Both the position numbers and the translations under genes were made by a program. A DNA stretch of 5,324 nucleotides, from the NCBI GenBank assembly GCA_028871775.1, contig JAGWMH010000135.1, positions 1 through 5,324 of the forward strand, read 5' to 3'. This document shows, piece after piece, positions 1 to 5,324 of the stretch. Each line of letters opens with the position of its first letter. Position 1 is the stretch's first letter. The notes under the pieces were generated by a model, which was not told the origin of the DNA, did not search any database, and worked only from the letters and a program-made list of their open reading frames with translations. Source of the stretch: Betaproteobacteria bacterium (GTDB taxonomy: Bacteria; Pseudomonadota; Gammaproteobacteria; Burkholderiales; Gallionellaceae).

Positions 1-317
1 AACGCCATTGGGGTAGTGTGCAGGCGGCTTGTATAGCACTCGCAGCTTTCCATGAAGGCAAAATTTCTAAAGATAGCCTGTTGGCAGGACGTGCAGAGAA
101 TGAACCTACGCGCACAACAATTCCACTCAAAGATAGATGGATTGTTCTGAAACGCGATAATTACCGTTGCGTAAAGTGTGGAGCAAGTCCATCAAACAAT
201 CACAAAGTTGAGTTGGAGGTAGATCACATCATTCCAGTTGCAAAAGGCGGGGGAAACGCTCTAGAGAATCTCCAAATTCTTTGCCGAGATTGCAATCAAG
301 GGAAAAAAGACAGATGA
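1..317 (+). CDS. HNH endonuclease, C-terminal part (5' end outside window)
   Basis: This is the end of a metal-dependent HNH (beta-beta-alpha-metal) nuclease. Numbering from the GTG at 18, the zinc-type cysteine pairs are C51/C54 (CVKCG) and C89/C92 (CRDCN). The catalytic core is D69-H70 in VDHIIPVAKGG, with N84 in LENLQ and N93. The sequence before it (LKDRWIVLKRDNYRC) is the usual lead-in of standalone HNH proteins. The frame stays open through positions 3-17 (R-H-W-G-S) to the window edge, so the GTG at 18 is probably not the true start. The RHWGSVQAACIALAAF segment resembles the end of a homing-endonuclease-associated helical repeat often found N-terminal to this HNH type; that is inference. 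GC is about 46%, far below the genes that follow, which suggests acquisition by transfer. The target and any partner cannot be told from this window; it could belong to a defence or mobile element. The HNH assignment is firm and the biological role is not. Confidence 0.85.
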   Translation, partial: RHWGSVQAACIALAAFHEGKISKDSLLAGRAENEPTRTTIPLKDRWIVLKRDNYRCVKCGASPSNNHKVELEVDHIIPVAKGGGNALENLQILCRDCNQGKKDR

Positions 318-358
318 AGGCCGCATGACTGAATGGTAGAACGCCCTACGAAAACCAC

Positions 359-364
359 AAAGGA
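359..364 (+). promoter_or_regulatory. Ribosome binding site of first FKBP gene
   Basis: AAAGGA lies 7 bases before the ATG at 372. It decides the start: the in-frame ATG at 333 has no such site and would only add 13 polar residues in front of an otherwise typical signal peptide. Confidence 0.7.
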
Positions 365-371
365 ATACAAA

Positions 372-824
372 ATGAATCGCATCACTTTTTTACCGCTGGC
401 TTTGCTGCTGACTGCCGGCATTTTTGCAACCACCGCCTGCACAAAGCAGGTTCCACCTACCAGGGAAACTAGCACCATGACTGAACTGATCAAGACCGAT
501 ACCAAACTGGGCGAAGGCGCACAGGCCACCGCCGGAAACGACGTGACCGTGCATTACACCGGCTGGCTGTACGACGAAGCCGCCGCCGGCCACAAGGGCA
601 AGAAATTCGACAGCTCGCGCGACCGCGGGCAACCGTTCAACTTTCCGCTTGGCGCGGGCCATGTAATCAAGGGCTGGGATCAGGGCGTGGAAGGCATGAA
701 GGTGGGCGGACAGCGCACGCTAATCATCCCCGCGCATCTCGGCTATGGCGCACGCGGCGCGGGCGGAGTGATTCCGCCGAATGCAACGCTGGTGTTTGAT
801 GTGGAGCTGCTGGCGGTGCGGTAA
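372..824 (+). CDS. FKBP-type peptidyl-prolyl cis-trans isomerase, probable lipoprotein
   Basis: It catalyses cis-trans isomerisation of Xaa-Pro bonds, helping exported proteins fold. The 150-residue protein begins [18 protein letters not shown], a short basic start plus hydrophobic core, then ATTAC-TKQ. C23 is a likely lipidation site, although Thr at -3 makes the lipobox weak. With Thr rather than Asp after Cys, outer-membrane sorting would be expected. One FKBP domain fills residues 36-150. The FK506/proline-pocket residues are kept: Tyr in VHYTGW, Phe-Asp in KKFDSS, Arg in DRG, Val-Ile and Trp in HVIKGWD, Tyr in LGYGA, Ile in VIPPNA and Phe in LVFDVEL. A loop, [12 protein letters not shown], is longer than in minimal FKBPs, as is common in betaproteobacterial members. 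A second ATG at 477, with AGGGA 10 bases upstream, could give a leaderless cytoplasmic form. The next gene is its close paralogue. Periplasmic processing by signal peptidase I instead of lipidation cannot be excluded. Confidence 0.93.
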   Translation: MNRITFLPLALLLTAGIFATTACTKQVPPTRETSTMTELIKTDTKLGEGAQATAGNDVTVHYTGWLYDEAAAGHKGKKFDSSRDRGQPFNFPLGAGHVIKGWDQGVEGMKVGGQRTLIIPAHLGYGARGAGGVIPPNATLVFDVELLAVR

Positions 825-865
825 GCCAACGCGCACTGCATAGTCTGCAACAACCTGGGTTATAT

Positions 866-870
866 CGGAG
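866..870 (+). promoter_or_regulatory. Ribosome binding site of second FKBP gene
   Basis: CGGAG ends 10 bases before the first of two adjacent ATG codons (881 and 884). The spacing favours 881 over 884, though the two starts differ by only one methionine. Confidence 0.55.
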
Positions 871-880
871 AACTGTAAAT

Positions 881-1336
881 ATGATGAAGCGTACTTTGTT
901 TTTACCACTGGCTCTGCTTTTGGCCGCGGGCATTTGTTCATCGGCGGCATATGCCGAAAAGCCCGCAGTGAAAATGGAAACCGGCAACGTGACCGAGCTT
1001 ATCGTAAAAGACACCAAGCTGGGTAAGGGCGCGAAAGCCACGGCTGGGCGCGAAGTGTCAGTTCATTACACCGGCTGGCTGTACGATGCGGCCGCTGCCG
1101 GCCATAAAGGCAAAAAATTCGACAGCTCCCTCGATCGCGGCAAACCGATCGAGTTTGGGCTCGGCTCGGGGATGGTTATCGAGGGTTGGGATCAGGGCCT
1201 CCAGGGCATGAAGGTTGGGGGGAAACGCACGCTGATTATCCCGCCGCATCTCGGCTACGGCGCGCAAGGCGCACCGGGTGCGATTCCGCCAAATGCGACG
1301 CTGATATTTGACGTGGAATTGGTCGGCGTTCGTTAA
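881..1336 (+). CDS. FKBP-type peptidyl-prolyl cis-trans isomerase, periplasmic paralogue
   Basis: This is the second proline isomerase of the tandem pair, 151 residues. The signal peptide [25 protein letters not shown] ends in a good signal peptidase I site (AYA before E26), so the product should be soluble in the periplasm. C19 follows Ile and does not make a lipobox. The FKBP domain spans residues 37-151 with the pocket residues kept ([40 protein letters not shown]). By hand alignment it matches 88 of 115 catalytic-domain residues of the upstream copy, and even the signal peptides share [11 protein letters not shown], so the whole gene was duplicated. The differences add about three net positive charges to this copy, including four Gln/Glu to Lys changes. 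It lies 56 bases after the first copy, with no clear promoter or terminator between them, and 34 bases before the DUF486 gene. Cotranscription is likely. Confidence 0.94.
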   Translation: MMKRTLFLPLALLLAAGICSSAAYAEKPAVKMETGNVTELIVKDTKLGKGAKATAGREVSVHYTGWLYDAAAAGHKGKKFDSSLDRGKPIEFGLGSGMVIEGWDQGLQGMKVGGKRTLIIPPHLGYGAQGAPGAIPPNATLIFDVELVGVR

Positions 1337-1370
1337 AATCCTTTCCACACATGACGGCTTTGAATTTTCG

Positions 1371-1724
1371 ATGAATCTGATTTCGAACCCGCAGTTGGTC
1401 ACGGCGCTGATGCTCGTTGTTTCCAACCTGTTCATGACCTTTGCCTGGTATGGCCATCTCAAGAATCTGGCAACCTCGCCGTGGTATATCGCGGCGCTGA
1501 TCAGCTGGGGTATTGCCCTGTTTGAATACCTGTTGCAGGTGCCGGCCAACCGCATCGGCTACACCGCGCTCAGCCTCGGGCAGCTGAAGATCTTGCAGGA
1601 GGCCATCACGCTGTCGGTGTTCGTCCCTTTCGCGGTGTTGTACATGAACCAGCCGCTCAAGATAGATTACCTGTACGCTGCGGTGTGCCTGATGGGGGCG
1701 GTGTATTTCATTTTCAGGGCATAG
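1371..1724 (+). CDS. DUF486 (DMT-superfamily-like) small membrane protein
   Basis: This 117-residue inner-membrane protein matches, from memory, the DUF486 family, a putative branch of the drug/metabolite transporter superfamily with no proven substrate. Four hydrophobic helices are visible at about residues 7-28, 36-55, 74-92 and 97-115. Strongly conserved family blocks are SNLFMTFAWYGHLK (18-31), ALFEYLLQVPANRIGY (49-64) and QLKILQEAITLSVFVPF (71-87). The ATG at 1371 gives the family's usual length and N-terminus. The longer frame from ATG 1308 would overlap the FKBP gene by 29 bases and add residues unlike the family. No good Shine-Dalgarno sequence precedes 1371, so translation may depend on ribosomes from the upstream gene. 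The stop codon is one base from the mpl start, which implies coupled translation with mpl. A four-helix protein of this kind would be expected to work as a dimer, but that is inference. Family identity is confident; function is unknown. Confidence 0.88.
   Translation: MNLISNPQLVTALMLVVSNLFMTFAWYGHLKNLATSPWYIAALISWGIALFEYLLQVPANRIGYTALSLGQLKILQEAITLSVFVPFAVLYMNQPLKIDYLYAAVCLMGAVYFIFRA
1716..1719 (+). promoter_or_regulatory. Ribosome binding site of mpl inside DUF486 gene
   Basis: AGGG lies 6 bases before the mpl ATG and within the last codons of the DUF486 gene. This supports both the ATG at 1726 as the start and translational coupling of the two genes. Confidence 0.6.
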
Positions 1725-1725
1725 C

Positions 1726-3054
1726 ATGCATATCCATATTCTGGGAATCTGCGGCACCTTCATGGGCGGTATTGCGGTGCTGGCCAAACAGGCGGGTTAT
1801 CGCGTCACCGGCTGCGATGCCAACGTTTATCCGCCGATGAGCATCCAGCTCGAAGCACAGGGCATCGAACTGATCGAGGGCTTCGGGCCGGAACAACTCG
1901 AACTCCAGCCGGATGTGTTCGTCATCGGCAACGTCGTGTCGCGCGGCAACCCGCTGATGGAGGAGATTCTCAACCGCGGACTGCCTTACACTTCTGGCCC
2001 GCAATGGCTGGCGGATACGCTGCTGCGCGACAAGTGGGTGCTGGGTGTCGCGGGTACGCACGGCAAGACTACCACCAGCTCGATGCTGGCGTGGATACTG
2101 GAATACGCGGAATTGAACCCCGGCTTCCTGGTCGGGGGCGTGCCGCAGAACTTCGGCATATCCGCACGCCTCACCGAGTCGCTCTTTTTTGTGATTGAAG
2201 CGGATGAATACGACACCGCCTTCTTCGACAAGCGTTCCAAGTTTGTGCATTACCGCCCGCGCACCGCCATCCTCAACAATCTGGAATTCGACCACGCCGA
2301 CATCTTTACCGACCTAGCCGCCATCGAGACGCAATTCCATCATCTAGTGCGCACAGTGCCCGGCAATGGCCTCATCGTGTGCAATGGGCGCGAAGAATCG
2401 TTGCGGCGCGTGCTGAAGCGCGGCTGCTGGACACCGGTGGAATTGTTCGGCTGTGGACAAGGCTGGGGTATTGATACCGACAACCGCGTGACCCTGCACG
2501 ACGAACTGCAAGGCACGCTGCAATGGGACCTGCTCGGCGAACACAACCGCATGAACGCACTGGCCGCGCTCGCCGCGGCACGCCATGCCGGGGTACCGGT
2601 GGCGCAGGGGCTGGCGGCGCTCGCCGAATTCAAGAACGTGAAGCGGCGCATGGAAGTGCGCGGCATGGTCAACGGCATTACCGTGTATGACGACTTCGCG
2701 CATCACCCCACCGCGATCGACACCACCATCGCCGGGCTGCGTCGCAAGGTCGGCTCCGCAAGGATACTGGCGGTGCTGGAGCCGCGCTCCAACACCATGA
2801 AGCTCGGCGTTATGAAAGACGCCCTGCCCGGCAGTTTGAAGGATGCTGATCTGGTGTTCTGCTACGGCGCGAATCTGGGCTGGGATGCGGCTGCCGCGCT
2901 TGCGCCGCTCGGCAGCAAGGCAGTTGTTGATGATGATCTTGGTGCGCTGATTGAGAAGATTGCCGCTGCCGCACGACCAAGCGATCACATCCTGGTGATG
3001 AGCAACGGCGGCTTCGGCGGAATACACGAGAAATTATTAAAGCGGCTCGCCTGA
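1726..3054 (+). CDS. mpl: UDP-N-acetylmuramate:L-alanyl-gamma-D-glutamyl-meso-diaminopimelate ligase
   Basis: Mpl is a cytoplasmic, ATP-dependent, Mur-type ligase. It joins the tripeptide L-Ala-gamma-D-Glu-meso-Dap, salvaged from old cell wall, to UDP-MurNAc, bypassing MurC, MurD and MurE. The product is 442 residues, near the family size (E. coli about 457). The N-terminal Rossmann-like domain opens MHIHILGICGTFMGG. The central ATPase domain has the P-loop AGTHGKTTTSS (109-119), EADEYDTAFFDKRSKF (158-173) and NNLEFDHADIF (184-194). GEHNRMNALAA (271-281) marks the change to the C-terminal domain, which carries YDDFAHHPTA (321-330), LEPRSNTM (351-358) and SNGGFGGIH (426-434). EADEYDTAFFDKRSKF and YDDFAHHPTAI point to Mpl rather than MurC. 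It implies meso-Dap peptidoglycan and a recycling pathway. The start follows the DUF486 stop by one base. Its stop faces that of the dGTPase-like gene across 23 bases. No defects are seen. Confidence 0.96.
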   Translation: MHIHILGICGTFMGGIAVLAKQAGYRVTGCDANVYPPMSIQLEAQGIELIEGFGPEQLELQPDVFVIGNVVSRGNPLMEEILNRGLPYTSGPQWLADTLLRDKWVLGVAGTHGKTTTSSMLAWILEYAELNPGFLVGGVPQNFGISARLTESLFFVIEADEYDTAFFDKRSKFVHYRPRTAILNNLEFDHADIFTDLAAIETQFHHLVRTVPGNGLIVCNGREESLRRVLKRGCWTPVELFGCGQGWGIDTDNRVTLHDELQGTLQWDLLGEHNRMNALAALAAARHAGVPVAQGLAALAEFKNVKRRMEVRGMVNGITVYDDFAHHPTAIDTTIAGLRRKVGSARILAVLEPRSNTMKLGVMKDALPGSLKDADLVFCYGANLGWDAAAALAPLGSKAVVDDDLGALIEKIAAAARPSDHILVMSNGGFGGIHEKLLKRLA

Positions 3055-3077
3055 CACCCGGATTTATCGCGGCGCCC

Positions 3078-4196
3078 CTATTCATCGACGGCAAATAACC
3101 GCCGATGCTCCTTGATGGCGTATCGGTCAGTCATGCCTGCTATGTAGTCAGACACGGCGCGCGCCTGGTCGGCCTCCGCCTGCCGTTGGTATTGCGGCGG
3201 CAGCAGGCGCTTGTCTTCCATGAACGTCTTAAACAAATCGCCGATGATGCGGTGCGCCTTGGCGTTCATGCGCATGACTTGGTAGTGGCGGTAGAGATGG
3301 GTGTGCAGGAATGATTTCAGTTCACGGTTCATCTCGCGCACTTCCTCGCTGAAGACGGCGAGCGGCGGTGCGTTGCGCACTTCGTCCAGCGTCTGCGGGC
3401 GCTGCGCCACGATGTTGCGCTCCGTCTCGTGCATGAGATCGCTGACCAGGGTGTTGATCATGCGCCGCACCGTTTCATGTATCAGGCGGCGCTCGCCGAG
3501 ATCAGGGTGGGACTTGCGTACGGTTTCGAGGTGCATGGCGAACAACCGCACCGTGGCGATCTGTTCCAGCGTGATCAGACCGGAGCGCAGTCCGTCATCC
3601 ACGTCGTGGTTGTTGTAGGCGATCTCGTCGGCGAGGTTGGCAATCTGCGCCTCCAGAGAGGGGCGCTGCTTATTGATGAAACGTTCACCCACCGCACCCA
3701 GTCCGGCGGCGCTTGCAGGTGCACAATGTTTGAGTATGCCCTCGCGCGTTTCAAAGCACAGATTCAGCCCGTCGAAGGCCGCATAGCGTTCTTCCAGCAC
3801 ATCCACCACGCGCAACGATTGCAGGTTGTGCTCGAAGCCGCCGTGGTCTTTCATGCAGGCATTGAGTGCATCCTGCCCGGCGTGGCCGAAGGGCGTGTGG
3901 CCGAGGTCGTGCGCGAGGGAGATGGCTTCCACCAGGTCTTCGTTGAACTTCAGGCGGCGCGCGATGGAGCGCGCGATCTGCGCCACTTCGATGCTGTGGG
4001 TCAGCCGCGTGCGGAACAGGTCGCCCTCGTGGTTGACGAACACCTGGGTCTTGTATTCGAGGCGACGGAACGCAGTGGAGTGAATAATGCGGTCGCGGTC
4101 GCGCTGGAATTCGCTGCGCCCGAACGGCACCTCCTCGCGCACATTTCTGCCGCGCGTGTTGTGCTCACTTACCGCATAGGGCGCGAGTTCAGGCAT
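3078..4196 (-). CDS. dgt: dGTPase-like HD-domain triphosphohydrolase
   Basis: It is predicted to hydrolyse dGTP (or dNTPs more broadly) to the deoxynucleoside and inorganic triphosphate, a control on the nucleotide pool. The 372-residue product has the length of the short 'dGTPase-like' subgroup rather than the roughly 500-residue E. coli Dgt, so exact substrate preference is uncertain. The HD metal site is H67 ([13 protein letters not shown]), H96-D97 ([14 protein letters not shown]) and D190 ([17 protein letters not shown]). Other family marks are [16 protein letters not shown] (37-52), [12 protein letters not shown] (118-129) and [14 protein letters not shown] (171-184). The ATG at 4196 overlaps the end of aroB by 8 bases, with weak GGTGG 8 bases before it. 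A GTG at 4256 would add 20 residues with no family resemblance and is less likely. Translation is probably coupled to aroB. The aroB-dGTPase pairing is common in betaproteobacteria, where gltB often follows; here the convergent mpl follows instead. Confidence 0.94.
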   Translation of the reverse strand: MPELAPYAVSEHNTRGRNVREEVPFGRSEFQRDRDRIIHSTAFRRLEYKTQVFVNHEGDLFRTRLTHSIEVAQIARSIARRLKFNEDLVEAISLAHDLGHTPFGHAGQDALNACMKDHGGFEHNLQSLRVVDVLEERYAAFDGLNLCFETREGILKHCAPASAAGLGAVGERFINKQRPSLEAQIANLADEIAYNNHDVDDGLRSGLITLEQIATVRLFAMHLETVRKSHPDLGERRLIHETVRRMINTLVSDLMHETERNIVAQRPQTLDEVRNAPPLAVFSEEVREMNRELKSFLHTHLYRHYQVMRMNAKAHRIIGDLFKTFMEDKRLLPPQYQRQAEADQARAVSDYIAGMTDRYAIKEHRRLFAVDE

Positions 4197-5324
4197 GTTC
4201 ACTGCCACCGCTAGGGGGACGCCGGTGGGTGCCCGGCAGCTCCGCTGCCACCCCACCGCAAGAGGCTTCCAGAGTTTGCCGCAATAATTCTTCCGGCACT
4301 TCTCCTGTTACCACTGCATGGCCTATGGCTTTGAGCAGCACGAAGCGCATCTTGCCACCCGCCACTTTCTTGTCCAGCCCCATCAGTTGCAGGTATCTTT
4401 CCGCTCCCAAGGCAGGGGAAATAACCGGCAGCCCCGCACCTTCAAACAGCCGGCGGGTGCGCACGACATCCTGTTCGCTAATCCAGCCCAGGCGTTGCGA
4501 TAAATCGGCTGCCATGATGGTGCCTGCCGCCACCGCCTCACCGTGCAGCCACACCCCGTAGCCCATGCCCGTTTCGATGGCGTGGCCGAAGGTATGGCCG
4601 AGGTTGAGCAAGGCGCGCTCGCCGCTCTCGCGTTCATCTGCGGCGACGACTTCGGCCTTGTTCTGGCAGCTGCGCGCGATGGCGTATTGCAGCGCTTCCA
4701 CATCGCGCGCCAGCAGCCTTTCCATGTTTTGCTCCAGCCATTCGAAGAACGGCAAATCGCGGATCAGGCCGTATTTGATGACTTCCGCGATGCCTGCGCG
4801 CAACTCCTGATCCGGCAGGGTGTCGAGCGTGGCGATGTCGGCCAGCACCACCTGCGGCTGGTGGAATGCTCCGATCATGTTCTTGCCCAGCGGGTGGTTG
4901 ATGCCGGTTTTGCCTCCGACCGAGGAATCCACCTGCGCCAGCAGTGTGGTAGGAATCTGGATGAAGGGCACGCCGCGCAGATAGGTCGCAGCGGCATAGC
5001 CGGTCATGTCGCCGATGACGCCGCCGCCTAGGGCGATCAGCGGCGTGGTGCGCTCGCAGCGATGGATTAACAACGCGTCGTAAATCAGTCCCAGTGTCTC
5101 TGCATTCTTGTATCCCTCTCCATCCGGCAGAATGACGGGGATGGCCTCTACCCCGTGGCCGTGCAGCATGGCGAGTAATGGCTCCAGGTACAGCGGCGCC
5201 ACGGTGGTGTTGGTCACCACTGCCGCTTTCCTGTGCGGCAAATGTGGCAACAGCAATTCCGCACGACTGAGCAGGCCGCTGCCGATATGGATAGGATAGC
5301 TGCGCTCGGCCAGCCAGACGGTCA
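4189..5324 (-). CDS. aroB: 3-dehydroquinate synthase (N-terminal few residues outside window)
   Basis: It catalyses the second shikimate-pathway step, turning DAHP into 3-dehydroquinate in the cytoplasm with NAD+ and a divalent metal. Within the window 377 residues are coded, numbered from the Thr codon at 5322. The N-terminal strand reads [18 protein letters not shown], placing the true start only a few codons beyond the right edge; the TTG at 5256 is an internal Leu, not the start. NAD-binding elements are GGGVIGD (99-105) and [19 protein letters not shown] (124-142). Metal ligands by family knowledge are Glu180 in [10 protein letters not shown], His243 in [12 protein letters not shown] and His260 in HGEAVAAG. 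The C-terminus carries about 22 extra residues rich in Gly, Pro, Arg and His after the usual end near QTLEAS. This tail is encoded by a GC-rich palindrome and makes the protein longer than the usual roughly 360. The gene reads leftward and overlaps dgt by 8 bases; aroK would be the expected upstream neighbour. Confidence 0.95.
   Translation of the reverse strand, partial: TVWLAERSYPIHIGSGLLSRAELLLPHLPHRKAAVVTNTTVAPLYLEPLLAMLHGHGVEAIPVILPDGEGYKNAETLGLIYDALLIHRCERTTPLIALGGGVIGDMTGYAAATYLRGVPFIQIPTTLLAQVDSSVGGKTGINHPLGKNMIGAFHQPQVVLADIATLDTLPDQELRAGIAEVIKYGLIRDLPFFEWLEQNMERLLARDVEALQYAIARSCQNKAEVVAADERESGERALLNLGHTFGHAIETGMGYGVWLHGEAVAAGTIMAADLSQRLGWISEQDVVRTRRLFEGAGLPVISPALGAERYLQLMGLDKKVAGGKMRFVLLKAIGHAVVTGEVPEELLRQTLEASCGGVAAELPGTHRRPPSGGSEHA
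4224..4257. repeat. GC-rich imperfect palindrome at the 3' end of aroB
   Basis: A perfect inner stem GGCAGC (4235-4240) / GCTGCC (4244-4249) with a three-base loop is flanked by GGTGGGT (4224-4230) pairing with ACCCACC (4250-4257, one C bulged), giving about 13 pairs with a four-base one-sided bulge. CTGCCACC recurs at 4202-4209 and 4245-4252, and CCACCG at 4205-4210 is the reverse complement of CGGTGG at 4223-4228, so alternative folds exist. It lies in the codons for the AroB tail, 27 bases before the dgt ATG. It could be an inserted REP-like repeat or an mRNA hairpin affecting dgt initiation; no T-run follows, so it is not an intrinsic terminator. The pairing is seen directly; the role is inferred. 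Confidence 0.5.

Noticed and set aside
238..267. TTGCAA with TAGAGA-like sequence as a promoter inside the HNH gene for the FKBP operon
   Set aside because: The -10 match is poor and the site lies within coding sequence; support is too weak to call it.
860..865. TTATAT as a -10 box for the second FKBP gene
   Set aside because: No matching -35 is found at 16-18 bases upstream, and the start of transcription would fall almost on the ribosome binding site.
1351..1374. Seven-codon mini-ORF whose TGA overlaps the DUF486 ATG
   Set aside because: The ATGA overlap is suggestive of coupling, but there is no SD before the mini-ORF and such short frames arise easily by chance.
3083..3107. Imperfect hairpin CATCG...CGATG near the mpl/dgt junction as a bidirectional terminator
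   Set aside because: The stem is short with an internal mismatch, lies within the dgt coding end, and no T-run follows on either strand.
3429..4214. A long open frame (261 codons) on the plus strand opposite dgt, and similar long frames opposite mpl, the FKBP genes and aroB
   Set aside because: They run antisense to genes with clear family motifs, show no recognisable domains, and are expected from codon bias in GC-rich DNA.
3879..4592. Identical 14-base segment GGCGTGGCCGAAGG in dgt (3879-3892) and aroB (4579-4592)
   Set aside because: Each copy encodes part of a conserved metal-site motif of an unrelated family (LGHTPFGHA in the HD enzyme, LGHTFGHA in AroB). The likeness is coincidence of similar peptides, not a mobile repeat.
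5254..5256. TTG at 5256 as the aroB start codon
   Set aside because: The frame continues upstream to the window edge with the conserved AroB N-terminal strand ([11 protein letters not shown]), so the TTG is an internal leucine.

Overview
The window is about 5.3 kb of mostly GC-rich (roughly 60%) chromosomal DNA, densely packed with housekeeping genes. Gene content and order (adjacent aroB and dGTPase genes, an mpl ligase, a DUF486 membrane protein, FKBP isomerases with the GWLYD...KGKKFDSS loop) suggest a betaproteobacterium, possibly near the Nitrosomonadales/Gallionellaceae. That placement is recalled gene-order and sequence style, not a search, so treat it as tentative.

Layout, left to right. 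Positions 1-317 (+) hold the 3' end of an HNH endonuclease gene that enters from the left edge and is clearly more AT-rich (about 46% GC over the first 300 bases by hand count). Positions 372-824 and 881-1336 (+) are two tandem FKBP-type peptidyl-prolyl isomerase genes. They are whole-gene paralogues, about 77% identical over the 115-residue catalytic part. The first appears to be a lipoprotein and the second a soluble periplasmic protein. Positions 1371-1724 (+) encode a four-helix DUF486 membrane protein, followed after one base by mpl (1726-3054, +), the murein tripeptide ligase of cell-wall recycling. Facing these on the minus strand are a dGTPase-like HD phosphohydrolase (3078-4196) and aroB, 3-dehydroquinate synthase (4189 to the right edge). 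Their ends overlap by 8 bases, and the N-terminus of aroB lies just outside the window.

How they work together: the four plus-strand genes from 372 to 3054 are closely spaced (56, 34 and 1 bases apart) and could form one transcript with an envelope theme: two exported folding enzymes, an inner-membrane protein and a peptidoglycan recycling ligase. The minus-strand pair (aromatic amino-acid precursor synthesis and dNTP hydrolysis) is a translationally coupled operon reading leftward. The two blocks converge with only 23 bases between stop codons and no recognisable intrinsic terminator.

I see no CRISPR array, RNA gene, insertion sequence or obviously undescribed system. The points most worth a second look are the differing export signals of the FKBP pair, a GC-rich palindrome that encodes an unusual C-terminal tail on AroB just before the dGTPase start, and the tight DUF486-mpl coupling.
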